The notes: generated by a model from the sequence alone, not told the origin. A stretch of DNA of 64,000 bases from Polaribacter vadi (GCF_001761365.1 NZ_CP017477.1:952501-1016500); one strand, 5' to 3'. Counted from the first letter of the stretch, positions 44,437-56,126 are shown. Numbers and translations: made by a program.

Positions 44437-44505
44437 CAACCGCTAAAATAACCTCTGACGAAGAAATCGTGAATGTTGCTTTACAAAAAAATATAAATAT
44501 TAAAT
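44437..44505 (+). promoter_or_regulatory. Structured rplS leader, candidate L19 autoregulatory element
   Basis: The leader can form an outer stem GCAAC (44436-44440) with GTTGC (44475-44479) and an inner hairpin ACGA (44458-44461), loop AGAAA, TCGT (44467-44470). L19 leaders that sense the protein are known in several phyla, and a flavobacterial L19 leader motif has, as I recall, been proposed from comparative analysis. The bases from 44480 to the ATG are unstructured AT-rich sequence. Confidence 0.45.
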
Positions 44506-44856
44506 ATGGAAGCTTTATTAAAATTTGTTCAAGACGAATTTGTAACAAAAAAAGAACTTGCAGAATTTGCAGCAGGTGATACAATTACTGTGTATTACGA
44601 AATTAAGGAAGGTGAAAAAGTACGTACTCAGTTCTTTAGAGGAGTTGTAATACAAAGAAGAGGAACAGGAACTTCAGAAACTTTTACAATCAGAAAAATG
44701 TCTGGTACTGTAGGTGTAGAAAGAATTTTCCCTGTTAACTTACCTTCTCTTCAAAAAATTGAAGTTAATAAAAGAGGTAAAGTTCGTAGAGCTCGTATCT
44801 TTTACTTTAGAGGTCTTACTGGTAAAAAAGCTAGAATTACTGAAAAAAGAAGATAA
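44506..44856 (+). CDS. rplS: 50S ribosomal protein L19 (bL19)
   Basis: 116 residues. The family pattern is complete: FAAGDTITVYYEIKEGEKVRTQFFRGVVIQRRG, split here as FAAGDTITVYYEIKEG and RTQFFRGVVIQRRGTG, then SETFTIRKMSGTVGVERIF, and RRARIFYFRGLTGKKARI at the end. It sits at the 30S-50S interface. The gene is monocistronic, with a leader upstream and a terminator downstream, an arrangement that fits autoregulation. Confidence 0.98.
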   Translation: MEALLKFVQDEFVTKKELAEFAAGDTITVYYEIKEGEKVRTQFFRGVVIQRRGTGTSETFTIRKMSGTVGVERIFPVNLPSLQKIEVNKRGKVRRARIFYFRGLTGKKARITEKRR

Positions 44857-44875
44857 TCTCTTATCAAATAAAATT

Positions 44876-44911
44876 AAAAAAAGCGTTGTAAATTTTACAA
44901 CGCTTTTTTTT
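44876..44911 (+). terminator. Rho-independent terminator after rplS
   Basis: Stem GCGTTGTA / TACAACGC with an A-run before and a T-run after it (bidirectional shape). Confidence 0.85.
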
Positions 44912-45229
44912 ATGAACAAATGTTTATAACTCTAGTTAATATCTTGTTGATTTCTAAAAGGTTAAATATTTGGTTACTTTGTAAATCATCTTTATATTTA
45001 ACCAAGATTTACATTTAATTAAACTTTTAGTCTTCGAAAATTATTAGAAATTAATTTGTAAATTTTAAAAGTAACGTTATTATCAATTTATTTTTAAACT
45101 TTCTAAAAATATTATTTTTATAACCATAAAGAAGTTTACAAGATTTCAATTTTGTATTCTAGTTAAAAGGTAATATAAAAGTTTAAAAGTATTGAAATAG
45201 TAAACTATAATTTCTTTTAAAAAAGAGAT

Positions 45230-45333
45230 ATAAGGTTAACACCTTATTTGTTTTGTAGCAATACAAAATAGTGTAAAAGACTATTTCAAAAGAAGCCATA
45301 TCATTGCAAGAAATTGTATGATATGGCTTTTAT
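45230..45333 (+). ncRNA. Candidate structured small RNA (three consecutive hairpins)
   Basis: In the 666-base gap between rplS and icd there are three perfect stems in a row: ATAAGGT / ACCTTAT (45230-45247), AAATAGT / ACTATTT (45266-45286), and a 12-bp stem AAGCCATATCAT / ATGATATGGCTT (45293-45329) followed by TT and an AT-rich tail. The third stem is terminator-like although no gene precedes it on this strand. No promoter box was found upstream. The rest of the gap (44912-45229) is AT-rich without a gene. Confidence 0.4.
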
Positions 45334-45335
45334 CT

Positions 45336-45458
45336 TCACAAAGGATATTTATTATTCAGTAAATCTTTAATTTCATTGCAAAATCCATTAAAATTACTGT
45401 CAATTAATAAAGTATTAACAGTCAAATTCTCATCTAAAATTCTTAAGTTTGTTCCGCT
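45336..45458 (-). pseudogene. Possible coding remnant (C-terminal fragment of an unknown protein)
   Basis: On the minus strand the frame 45458-45336 reads 40 residues (SGTNLRILDENLTVNTLLID, then SNFNGFCNEIKDLLNNKYPL) ending at TGA. It is flanked by a stop upstream and has no start codon. The composition is protein-like, so it may be the tail of a decayed gene. No family recognised. Confidence 0.25.
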
Positions 45459-45513
45459 TTAAACGAAAACAATTTCGTGGAAAGCATTTATTGATTATTC
45501 CACAACAAAATAA

Positions 45514-47742
<2,229 letters not shown>

Positions 47743-47775
47743 TTTTTAACAAAATTTTATAGTAAATATTAACAG

Positions 47776-47803
47776 AAAGAGTGCTTCATAGCACTCTTTT
47801 TTT
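47776..47803 (+). terminator. Rho-independent terminator after icd
   Basis: Perfect stem AAAGAGTGC / GCACTCTTT, loop TTCATA, followed by T's. Confidence 0.85.
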
Positions 47804-47806
47804 AGT

Positions 47807-47814
47807 TAGTTTTG
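47807..47814 (+). promoter_or_regulatory. -7 promoter box of the efflux operon
   Basis: TAGTTTTG (full match to TAnnTTTG), 23 bases before ATG 47838. A stem TTTGGTT / AACCAAA overlaps the initial transcribed region and could be an operator or a start hairpin. Confidence 0.45.
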
Positions 47815-47837
47815 GTTTTTAACCAAACTAAAAACGA

Positions 47838-49085
47838 ATGAATAAGAAGAAAATCGCTATTATATCTGTAATAGCATTAGTTTTAATTTACCTTGGGTAT
47901 CGTTATTTTTCGCCTGCTGCAGATGGAGAAATATACCTAACTACTAAAGTAAAAAAAGGAAATTTTGTTAGTGAAGTCATTACTTCTGGAGAAGCACAAT
48001 CTACAAGTTTAAAAAAAATTAATGGTCCTGATAATTTAAGAAAGTTTCGTTTAAACAATCTTAAAATTCAAGATTTAGTTGCAGAAGGTAGTATTGTTAA
48101 AGAAGGTGATTATGTTGGTAGATTAGATCCGAGTGGAGTTAATGAACAAATTTTAGATGCTCGTTTAAATCTAGAAACAGCAGAATCTAGATATACTCAA
48201 GAGCAATTAGACACTACTCTATCTTTAAAACAAGAACGAAATTCTATAAAAGATTTACGTTTTTCTATGGAAGAAACAAGTTTAGAATTAAAACAATCTA
48301 TTTACGAACCTCCAGCAACTATTAAAAAACTTGAAATAAATTTAGAGAAATCTGAACGTGATTTAAGAGAAAAACTTGAAAATTATAGTATCAAGAAAAG
48401 ACAAGCCAACGCAAGAATGGTGGAAGTTGGTACAAAAGTTTCTAAAATTAAAAACGAATTAAATGATCTTTTAAACTTATTAGAATCCTTTACCATTTAC
48501 TCTAATGGAAATGGAATGATTACCTATGATAAAGAATGGGATGGAACCAAGAAAAAAGTAGGTTCTTCCATTAGTCCTTGGAATCCTACAATTGCTAGTT
48601 TGCCAGATTTAACCAAAATGGAATCTAAAACCTACGCAAATGAAGTTGATATCAGAAAAATAAAAAAAGATTTGCCAGTAAAAGTTGGTTTTGACGCGTT
48701 TCCAGATATAGAGATGGATGGAATTGTAACTGATGTTGCTAATGTTGGTGAAAATAAAAGAGGTTCAGATATTAAGGTTTTTCAAGTTTTAATAAAATTA
48801 ACTGGCTCTAATAACAATATAAGACCAGGAATGACTACATCAAATAAAATACTAACTTTTGAAAGAAAAGATGTTTTGAGTATTCCTTTAGAAGCTGTTT
48901 TCTCTAAAGATTCGATAACGTATGTCTACAAAAAAACTGGTTTTTCAGTTGCTAAGAAACAAGTTAAAATTGGTGATTCTAATAACGATTCTGTTATAAT
49001 TTTAGAAGGTTTGTCTGCAGAAGATGTTGTGTATTTAAATAAGCCAGAAGGTTTAGATGATGATCAAATAGCAAAATTAAATTAG
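47838..49085 (+). CDS. HlyD/MacA-type periplasmic adaptor of an ABC efflux system
   Basis: 415 residues with an N-terminal membrane anchor (about 7-23), a biotinyl-lipoyl-like start (KKGNFVSEVITSGEAQST), a long alpha-helical hairpin (about 110-215, charged and heptad-rich) and a beta-barrel domain (ISPWNPTIASLPDLTKMES, then NIRPGMTTSNKI). It bridges the inner-membrane permease (next gene) and a TolC-type channel. The gene is followed by the permease after seven bases. The substrate, small molecule or peptide, is unknown. Confidence 0.9.
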   Translation: MNKKKIAIISVIALVLIYLGYRYFSPAADGEIYLTTKVKKGNFVSEVITSGEAQSTSLKKINGPDNLRKFRLNNLKIQDLVAEGSIVKEGDYVGRLDPSGVNEQILDARLNLETAESRYTQEQLDTTLSLKQERNSIKDLRFSMEETSLELKQSIYEPPATIKKLEINLEKSERDLREKLENYSIKKRQANARMVEVGTKVSKIKNELNDLLNLLESFTIYSNGNGMITYDKEWDGTKKKVGSSISPWNPTIASLPDLTKMESKTYANEVDIRKIKKDLPVKVGFDAFPDIEMDGIVTDVANVGENKRGSDIKVFQVLIKLTGSNNNIRPGMTTSNKILTFERKDVLSIPLEAVFSKDSITYVYKKTGFSVAKKQVKIGDSNNDSVIILEGLSAEDVVYLNKPEGLDDDQIAKLN

Positions 49086-49092
49086 TTTTTTT

Positions 49093-50466
49093 ATGATTGA
49101 TAAAATCTATATAGAAAAACTAAAATCTAATTTTAGCGAAGCTGTACGTGTAATTTTAGCCAATAAAGTTAGAACACTTTTAACATCTTTAGGAATAATT
49201 TTTGGTGTTGCTGCTGTTATTACAATGCTAGCAATTGGAAGTGGTGCTGAAAAAGAAATTTTAGCACAATTAGAATTGGTTGGTGTTAACAATATTGTTA
49301 TCACTCCTATTCCTGATGAAGCAGATGATCAAAGTAACGAAGAAGAAACTGATGCTGGAGGAATTACTCCTAAAAGGTTTTCTAAAGGCTTAGATATGTT
49401 AGATGTAAAAAGCATCAAAAAAAATCTACCTTCCGTAAAAAAAGTAAGTCCAGAAATTATTTTAGAAACCTATGTAATTAAAAAAGGAAGGCAAAGTCCT
49501 GTAAAATTAATTGGTGTTTCTTCAGACTTTTTTGAAACCTCAAATATCGAAATAGAAAGTGGTAAAAACTTTTCTGATGTTCAAACAGCCTATTCTTTAC
49601 CTGTCTGTATTATTGGTAAAACTATAGAGAAAAAACTATTTACTGGAGAAAGTGCAGTTGGCAAACAAATAAAAGTAAAAGATGTTTGGTTGCAAGTAAT
49701 TGGTGTTATCGAAGAAAAATTTATATCAGAAAATGCACAAGAAAATTTAGGTATTAGAGATTTAAACCAAGATGTTTATATACCAATTACTACTTTTTTA
49801 GTACGCTATAAAGATCGTAAAATTATAAGTGACAAACCTATAGATACTGGAGGTGGTATGATTTTTATTAGTGGTGATCAACAGGGGCCTAAAAAGAAAA
49901 TTCCTAGAGGTAACTATCATCAAATTGATAAATTAACAATTCAAGTAAATAGTTCAGCAGAATTAAATGCAACTGCAGATGTTTTAAGCAGAATGTTAAA
50001 AAGAAGACATAATGATATGGTAGATTTTGAGATTTCTATCCCTATTCAGCTTTTAAAACAACAACAAAAAACCAAACAAATCTTTAATATTGTTTTGAGC
50101 ATAATTGCTGGTATTTCTCTACTAATTGGTGGTATTGGAATTATGAATATTATGTTGGCTTCTGTTTTAGAAAGAACAAAAGAAATTGGAATTATTAGAG
50201 CTATTGGAGCCACACAAGAAGACGTTATTTTACAATTTTTAACAGAATCTGTTTTAGTGAGTATTGGAGGTGGAATTATCGGAATTGTTTTAGGTATTTT
50301 ATCGTCCTACATTTTAGAAATAACCACAGGTATTGAAACTATTTTAACATTAAGTTCCATTTTGCTCTCTTTCTTTGTAGCAACACTTATTGGATTAATT
50401 TTTGGAATTGCTCCTGCAAAATCTGCAGCAAGCAAAAGTCCAATTGAAGCTATTAGACACGAATAA
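49093..50466 (+). CDS. MacB-type ABC transporter permease
   Basis: 457 residues. Helix 1 (about 25-45) precedes a MacB_PCD periplasmic domain (about 50-315), and three C-terminal helices carry the FtsX signature GGIGIMNIMLASVLERTKEIGIIRAIGAT, seen as GIGIMNIMLASVLERTKEIG and IIRAIGATQED. There is no fused ATPase domain and no ATPase gene adjacent, so the nucleotide-binding subunit must be encoded elsewhere. It lies between the adaptor and TolC genes in the same operon. Confidence 0.9.
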   Translation: MIDKIYIEKLKSNFSEAVRVILANKVRTLLTSLGIIFGVAAVITMLAIGSGAEKEILAQLELVGVNNIVITPIPDEADDQSNEEETDAGGITPKRFSKGLDMLDVKSIKKNLPSVKKVSPEIILETYVIKKGRQSPVKLIGVSSDFFETSNIEIESGKNFSDVQTAYSLPVCIIGKTIEKKLFTGESAVGKQIKVKDVWLQVIGVIEEKFISENAQENLGIRDLNQDVYIPITTFLVRYKDRKIISDKPIDTGGGMIFISGDQQGPKKKIPRGNYHQIDKLTIQVNSSAELNATADVLSRMLKRRHNDMVDFEISIPIQLLKQQQKTKQIFNIVLSIIAGISLLIGGIGIMNIMLASVLERTKEIGIIRAIGATQEDVILQFLTESVLVSIGGGIIGIVLGILSSYILEITTGIETILTLSSILLSFFVATLIGLIFGIAPAKSAASKSPIEAIRHE

Positions 50467-50468
50467 TT

Positions 50469-51944
50469 ATGAAAAAGATATTTACAACTATTTGCTTTTT
50501 AATAGCAATTACAATTGTTAGCCAAGAGAAAATAACGTTACAGCAAGAAATAAGTTTAGAAGAAGCGATTACTATAGCTCAAAAAAACTCACCAGATTAC
50601 AAGGCATTGCTAAATCAAAACCAAGCAAGTTATTGGAGATATAGAAGATTTAAAGCAGGTTTTTTACCTCAATTAAGGTTTGATGGAACTATACCACAAT
50701 ACTTTAACTCTATAGAACAGCAAACAAATGACCAAGGTGAAGCAATTTTCGTTAGATTCAATCAGGCAACTTATGACGGAACTTTATCTCTAAATCAGAA
50801 TTTAGCATTAACTGGTGGTACTTTTTCTGTAGAATCAACTTTACGAAGAATAGATAATTTTGGTAACAACTCTAATTCTGGTTATTCTGTAATTCCGTTT
50901 TCTTTAAGATATAACCAAAATTCACTTTTCTACAACGATTTTAAATGGCAAAAAAGAATTGAACCTTTAATTTATGAGGAAGCAAAAAGAGAGTTTATTG
51001 AAACCATGGAACAAATTTCTTTTAATACAAGTAGACGTTATTTTGCGTTGTTAAAAGCTCAAATTCAAAGTAAAATTGCAAAATCTAATTATTCAAATCA
51101 AGATACTTTATTTCAGATTTCTAAAGGAAGATTTAAAATGGGTAAAATTGCCGAAAATGATTTGCTTCAAATAGAATTATCGGTTTTAAACTCAGAGAAC
51201 GATGTAATTACCAATGAAATTAATTTTAAAAGATCTTCTCAAAATTTATCGAGATATTTAGTATTGGATACAGAAGACATTCTTTTAGCAACGCCAGAAG
51301 AACTTACTTTATTTACGGTAACAGTAGAAAAAGCTTTAGAAGAAGCAAAAGCTAATAGAAAAGCGGTTATTGAATTTAGACGAAGACGTTTGCAAGCAGA
51401 AAGAGATGTTGCAGAAGTTAGAGGTAGCAATAGAGTACAAATGAGTTTGACAGCAAATTTTGGGATTTCTCAGCAAGGAAATGAGTTTAACAACTTATTT
51501 CAAGATTATAACCAACAGCAAAATGTTATGTTATCCTTAGGAATTCCTATTTTAGATTGGGGTGTTTCTAAATCTCGTAGAAAATTGGTAGAAGCCAACA
51601 AAGATTTGGTAAATACCAATATAGAGATTCAGGAACAAGAGTTTGAGCAAGAAATTTACTTGCATGTTTTAAACTGGCAAAACCAACGTAATTTTTTAAA
51701 TACTGCTAAAAAAGCGCAAGAAATTGCTTTAAAAAGATACGAAATCGCCAAAAAGAGATTTGTTTTAGGGAAGATAAGTATTACTGATTTAAATATTGCT
51801 CTACAGGAACAAGATAGATCTGTTTTACAATATTTGAATTCTTTAGAGAAATTTTGGACAGATTACTACATCTTAAGACAATTAACTTTATTTGATTTTA
51901 TCAAAAATAAAAAAATTGAAGTTGCAGATATAATTTACGATTAA
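50469..51944 (+). CDS. TolC-family outer-membrane efflux channel
   Basis: 491 residues with a signal peptide (residues 1-19, ending ITIVSQ) and the alpha-helical barrel pattern of the TolC family: EISLEEAITIAQKNSPDYKA, then an ISKGRFKMGKIAENDLLQIE repeat half and its partner YEIAKKRFVLGKISITDLNI. It completes a MacA-MacB-TolC tripartite pump. The gene is two bases downstream of the permease gene. Confidence 0.92.
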   Translation: MKKIFTTICFLIAITIVSQEKITLQQEISLEEAITIAQKNSPDYKALLNQNQASYWRYRRFKAGFLPQLRFDGTIPQYFNSIEQQTNDQGEAIFVRFNQATYDGTLSLNQNLALTGGTFSVESTLRRIDNFGNNSNSGYSVIPFSLRYNQNSLFYNDFKWQKRIEPLIYEEAKREFIETMEQISFNTSRRYFALLKAQIQSKIAKSNYSNQDTLFQISKGRFKMGKIAENDLLQIELSVLNSENDVITNEINFKRSSQNLSRYLVLDTEDILLATPEELTLFTVTVEKALEEAKANRKAVIEFRRRRLQAERDVAEVRGSNRVQMSLTANFGISQQGNEFNNLFQDYNQQQNVMLSLGIPILDWGVSKSRRKLVEANKDLVNTNIEIQEQEFEQEIYLHVLNWQNQRNFLNTAKKAQEIALKRYEIAKKRFVLGKISITDLNIALQEQDRSVLQYLNSLEKFWTDYYILRQLTLFDFIKNKKIEVADIIYD

Positions 51945-51959
51945 TAGGTAATTATACAG

Positions 51960-51967
51960 TATTTTTG
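51960..51967 (+). promoter_or_regulatory. -7 promoter box of the TonB receptor operon
   Basis: TATTTTTG, a full TAnnTTTG match, 35 bases before the TTG start at 52003. It separates this operon from the efflux operon. Confidence 0.55.
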
Positions 51968-52002
51968 TTTATTATAAAAACATTTACGTTAAACAACTTA
52001 AT

Positions 52003-54372
52003 TTGAAAAAAATTTTACTCCTGTTTTTCTTGGGATCAATATCTTTATTTAGCCAAGAGAAATTTACAGTTAGTGGAACTGTTTACGACAATAACAATAA
52101 TGAAACCTTAATTGGAGTTTCCATTTATTTTCCAGAACTAAATGCTGGAACTACCACAAATGAATATGGTTTTTACTCCATAACCTTACCAAGTGGAACG
52201 CATAAAATACAAGTAAGTTATCTAGGTTTTACAACCATTAATGAAACTTTAGTTCTTACACAAAAAATAACAAAAAATTTTAAACTGACTGAAGAATCAG
52301 AAAGTTTAGCTGAAATTGTTATAGAAGCAGATATCGAAAAAATAAATGTGAGATCACCTCAAATGAGTGTGAACAAGCTAACATCTGCAACTATAAAAAA
52401 AATACCTGTAGTTTTAGGAGAAGCAGATATTATAAAATCTTTAATTTTATTACCTGGAGTTACAAGCGCTGGTGAAGGCGCATCTGGTTTTAATGTTAGA
52501 GGTGGTGCTGCAGATCAGAATTTAATTTTGCTAGATGAAGCAATTGTTTTTAATTCTTCACATTTATTTGGATTTTTCTCGGTTTTTAATCCTGATGTTA
52601 TTAAGGATGTAAAATTATACAAAGGCGGAATTCCTGCACGTTTTGGAGGTAGATTGTCATCAGTTTTAGATATTTATCAAAAAGAAGGAAACAGCAAAGA
52701 ATTTAATGTTACTGGAGGAATTGGTTTGGTTTCCTCTAGATTATTGATAGAAGGGCCAATTGAAAAAGAAAAAAGTTCTTTTGTGGTTGCTGGTAGAGCA
52801 TCTTATGCACATTTATTTTTACCCCTTTTTGATAATGATAATAAAGCCTATTTCTACGATTTAAACAGTAAAGTTAATTACAGGTTTAATGATAAAAACA
52901 ATCTTTTTTTATCAACCTATTTTGGAAAAGACATTTTTGGTATTAGCGATAGTTTTGTAAATGAATATGGAAATACTGTTGTTAATTTACGCTGGAATCA
53001 TCTTTTTTCTGATAAAATATTCTCGAATTTATCTTTAATTTATTCTGATTATTTCTATGGATTAACTTTAGATTTTGTTGGTTTTGAATGGGATTCTGGC
53101 ATTACCAACTTCAACTTAAAATACGATTTTAAACATTATTTGAATGAAAACTTTAAATTGAGTTATGGGATTAATAATATTTACAACAAATTTAATCCTG
53201 GAGAAATTTTACCAAATAGAGAAGATTCTGGGATTCAGCCAGAGAAATTAATTGATAAATATGCCAATGAATTTGCAGCATATTTAGAAGCAGAACATAA
53301 AATTAACGACAATTTCACCTTGCAATATGGAGTAAGATTCAGTCATTTTACACGTTTAGGGCAAGATGAAATAAATATATATACAAACGACCAACCTGTA
53401 ATTTATAACGAGCAATTTAAAAAATACGAATCTGCAAATGCCATTGGTACAGAATCTTTTGAAAGAAGTGAAACTCTGGCTACTTTCCAAAATTTTGAAC
53501 CTCGAGTTTCTTTATCATATGCTTTAGATGATAATACGTCTATAAAAGCTAGTTATAACAGAATGGCTCAGTATTTACACTTACTCTCAAACACAGCCTC
53601 TCCTACTCCATTAGATGTTTGGGCCCCAAGTGGACGTTTTATAGATCCTCAATTATTAGATCAATATGCGATTGGCTATTTTAAATCCTTAAAAAATGGC
53701 GATTATTCTTTAGAAACTGAAGTATTTTATAAGGATATTCAAAATAGAATTGACTATATAAATGGCGCAAATTTAATTGCCAATAACGAAATTGAAACCG
53801 TTATTTTAAACGGACAAGCAAGAGCTTATGGTTTAGAAGTTTTATTAAAAAAAAATGAAGGAAAATTTACTGGATTTTTAGCCTATACTTTAGCAAAATC
53901 AGAACAACAAACTTTAGGAAGAACTGCTGCAGAACCTGGTATTAATAATGGTGAATGGTACAATTCTCCTTTTGATAAAACTCATGACATTTCTATTAAT
54001 GGAAGTTATGAATTGTCTAAAAAATGGACGTTTAACGCAAACTTTTTATTTCAAACTGGGCAACCTACAAATTATCCTGTTGGGCAATATGAAATACAAG
54101 GTTTAAATGTGCCAATTTTTGATGATAATAGAAGAAATGCTGATAGATTACCTGCATACCACAGACTTGATATTTCTGCGACTTTAACTCCAGAAAAAAA
54201 TAAAAATAGAAAATGGAAAGGTGAATGGGTTTTTGGAATTTATAATTTATATGGTCGTGAAAATGCGGCTTCTATTAATTTTAGTCAGAATAGAGAAACT
54301 CTTAGAAACGAAGCTGTACAAACCTCTATTTTTGGCTTAGTACCTTCTGTAACCTATAATTTTAAATTTTAA
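52003..54372 (+). CDS. TonB-dependent receptor with N-terminal carboxypeptidase-regulatory-like domain
   Basis: 789 residues from a TTG start at 52003, signal peptide ending FSQEKFT (about residue 20). Residues 22-110 are a CarboxypepD_reg-like beta domain (VSGTVYDNNNNETLIGVSIY). The plug domain (about 120-240) has LLPGVTSAGEGASGFNVRGG and LDEAIVFNSSHLFGFFSVFN. The remaining part is a 22-strand-type barrel ending in a phenylalanine (VTYNFKF). The size, about 790, is smaller than SusC proteins. Substrate unknown; the linked DUF4249 lipoprotein is its usual partner. Confidence 0.92.
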   Translation: MKKILLLFFLGSISLFSQEKFTVSGTVYDNNNNETLIGVSIYFPELNAGTTTNEYGFYSITLPSGTHKIQVSYLGFTTINETLVLTQKITKNFKLTEESESLAEIVIEADIEKINVRSPQMSVNKLTSATIKKIPVVLGEADIIKSLILLPGVTSAGEGASGFNVRGGAADQNLILLDEAIVFNSSHLFGFFSVFNPDVIKDVKLYKGGIPARFGGRLSSVLDIYQKEGNSKEFNVTGGIGLVSSRLLIEGPIEKEKSSFVVAGRASYAHLFLPLFDNDNKAYFYDLNSKVNYRFNDKNNLFLSTYFGKDIFGISDSFVNEYGNTVVNLRWNHLFSDKIFSNLSLIYSDYFYGLTLDFVGFEWDSGITNFNLKYDFKHYLNENFKLSYGINNIYNKFNPGEILPNREDSGIQPEKLIDKYANEFAAYLEAEHKINDNFTLQYGVRFSHFTRLGQDEINIYTNDQPVIYNEQFKKYESANAIGTESFERSETLATFQNFEPRVSLSYALDDNTSIKASYNRMAQYLHLLSNTASPTPLDVWAPSGRFIDPQLLDQYAIGYFKSLKNGDYSLETEVFYKDIQNRIDYINGANLIANNEIETVILNGQARAYGLEVLLKKNEGKFTGFLAYTLAKSEQQTLGRTAAEPGINNGEWYNSPFDKTHDISINGSYELSKKWTFNANFLFQTGQPTNYPVGQYEIQGLNVPIFDDNRRNADRLPAYHRLDISATLTPEKNKNRKWKGEWVFGIYNLYGRENAASINFSQNRETLRNEAVQTSIFGLVPSVTYNFKF

Positions 54373-54412
54373 AAAAAAAAAGGTTTTAAACCTCTTGATA
54401 AAATATTTAATG

Positions 54413-55243
54413 ATGAAAAACATACTACTAATTTTAACCTTTGCTGCACTTTTTATAAGTTGCGAAAAAGTGGTGGAGATTGATGTCCCATCCATAGAAC
54501 CAAAATTAATTATAGATGCTTCTTTTGAAATCTATTTTGATGAAAACCCAGTAACTGCAAAAAATAGTGTGAAGCTCAGTTTATCCGCAGATTATTTTGA
54601 TGAAGTTATTCCACCAGCTCTTGGTGCAACAGTCTTTTTAACCAATCTTGCAGATAACTCAATTATAACTTTTTCTGATGTAAATTCAACTGGAAATTAT
54701 GAACCTGTAAATAATTTTATTCCTGAAGAAAATGTAGCCTATGAGTTAACTATTGTTTATGATAGTGAAACTTATAAAGGAACAGCATTTAGAATAAAAT
54801 CAACGCCATTAACAAATGTAGAACAAGGAAATGAAACCTTATTTTCTGGAGAAGAAACTCAATTAAAAATAGAATTTACTGATGAAGTAACCATTGAAAA
54901 CTTTTATTTATTCGATTTTACAAACAACATCTTTTTAACTTTAGAAGACCGATTTTTTAATGGTGCTATATATAATTTCTCAACTTTTTATCAAGAAGAT
55001 GAAATTGATTTACCAGCAACAGTAACTATAAAAATGTCTGGAATTTCTAGAGACTATTACGACTATTTTAGAATATTACAAGGTCAAAGTGGTCAAAATG
55101 GTGGTGGTCCTTTTGAAACAGTACCATCTTCTTTGTTAGGAAATATGATTAATATAACCAACGAAGATAATTTTCCTTTAGGCTATTTTCATATTGCTGA
55201 AACAGATACTTTTACATTAGATTTGGTGGAGTTGGAAGATTAA
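54413..55243 (+). CDS. DUF4249 lipoprotein
   Basis: 277 residues from ATG 54413 (MKNILLILTFAALFISC, lipoprotein Cys at residue 17). A second ATG at 54410 and a TTG at 54395 are in frame. The mature part is beta-rich with the DUF4249 pattern: EKVVEIDVPSIEPKLIIDAS, PALGATVFLTN, FIPEENVAYELTI, and DYYDYFRILQGQSGQNGGGPF near the C-terminus. These proteins pair with TonB-dependent receptors of the preceding type, probably as surface lipoproteins capping the receptor. The two genes are one operon. Confidence 0.87.
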   Translation: MKNILLILTFAALFISCEKVVEIDVPSIEPKLIIDASFEIYFDENPVTAKNSVKLSLSADYFDEVIPPALGATVFLTNLADNSIITFSDVNSTGNYEPVNNFIPEENVAYELTIVYDSETYKGTAFRIKSTPLTNVEQGNETLFSGEETQLKIEFTDEVTIENFYLFDFTNNIFLTLEDRFFNGAIYNFSTFYQEDEIDLPATVTIKMSGISRDYYDYFRILQGQSGQNGGGPFETVPSSLLGNMINITNEDNFPLGYFHIAETDTFTLDLVELED

Positions 55244-55301
55244 ATGAACTTCACTTTTTAAAAAATTCATATCGTTTAAACCACATTGTTGTTAAATATG
55301 C

Positions 55302-55309
55302 TATTTTTG
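55302..55309 (+). promoter_or_regulatory. -7 promoter box abutting the murQ start (leaderless candidate)
   Basis: TATTTTTG, then ATTA, then the ATG at 55314. The gap is exactly four bases. Confidence 0.6.
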
Positions 55310-55313
55310 ATTA

Positions 55314-56126
55314 ATGAATTTTACAAAAACAACAGAACAGGATTCTAATTACAATCATTTAGAAAAAATGACTGTTTTAGAAGTGCTCACAAATATTAAC
55401 AACGAAGATAAAAAAGTGGCAATTGCTGTTGAAAAAGCGTTACCACAAATTGAAGCTTTGACCCATAAAATTGTTCAACAACTAAAAAATGGTGGTAGAC
55501 TTTTTTATATTGGTGCAGGAACTTCTGGTAGATTAGGTATTTTAGATGCTTCTGAATGTCCACCAACATTTGGTGTTCCTCATGAATTAGTTCTTGGTTT
55601 AATTGCTGGTGGAGATTATGCCATTAGAAAAGCAGTTGAATTTGCAGAAGATTCTAAAACTCAAGGTTGGTTAGATCTGCAAGAACATAACATCACTAAA
55701 AAAGATGTTGTTGTAGGTATTGCTGCTTCTGGAACTACACCTTATGTAATTGCTGCTTTAGAAAAATGCAACGAAAACAACATTATTACAGGATCAATTT
55801 CTTGTAATAAAAATAGCCCTTTATCCAATACTGCTCAATTTAATATTGATGTTATTGTAGGTCCTGAATTCGTAACAGGAAGCTCTAGAATGAAAGCAGG
55901 AACTGCGCAAAAATTAGTGTTGAACATGCTTTCTACAACAACCATGATTCATTTGGGTAAAATAAAAGGCAATAAAATGGTTGATATGCAACTCTCTAAC
56001 AACAAATTGGTAGAAAGAGGTGAAAAAATGTTGATGAGTGAGTTGAACATCAACCAAGAAAAAGCAAATGAATTGTTAGCAAAATTTGGTAATGTTAGAG
56101 AGGCTATTTTAAATTATACTTTATGA
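55314..56126 (+). CDS. murQ: N-acetylmuramic acid 6-phosphate etherase
   Basis: 270 residues. It cleaves the lactyl ether of MurNAc-6-phosphate to yield GlcNAc-6-phosphate, in cell-wall recycling. The SIS domain is clear: LFYIGAGTSGRLGILDASECPPTFG (as IGAGTSGRLGILDASECPPT) and VVGIAASGTTPYVIAAL. The catalytic Glu lies in the ASECPPTFG stretch, and the C-terminal VTGSSRMKAGTAQKLVLNML is typical. It overlaps the next small gene by four bases. Together with the DUF1343 protein it implies MurNAc salvage. Confidence 0.95.
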   Translation: MNFTKTTEQDSNYNHLEKMTVLEVLTNINNEDKKVAIAVEKALPQIEALTHKIVQQLKNGGRLFYIGAGTSGRLGILDASECPPTFGVPHELVLGLIAGGDYAIRKAVEFAEDSKTQGWLDLQEHNITKKDVVVGIAASGTTPYVIAALEKCNENNIITGSISCNKNSPLSNTAQFNIDVIVGPEFVTGSSRMKAGTAQKLVLNMLSTTTMIHLGKIKGNKMVDMQLSNNKLVERGEKMLMSELNINQEKANELLAKFGNVREAILNYTL

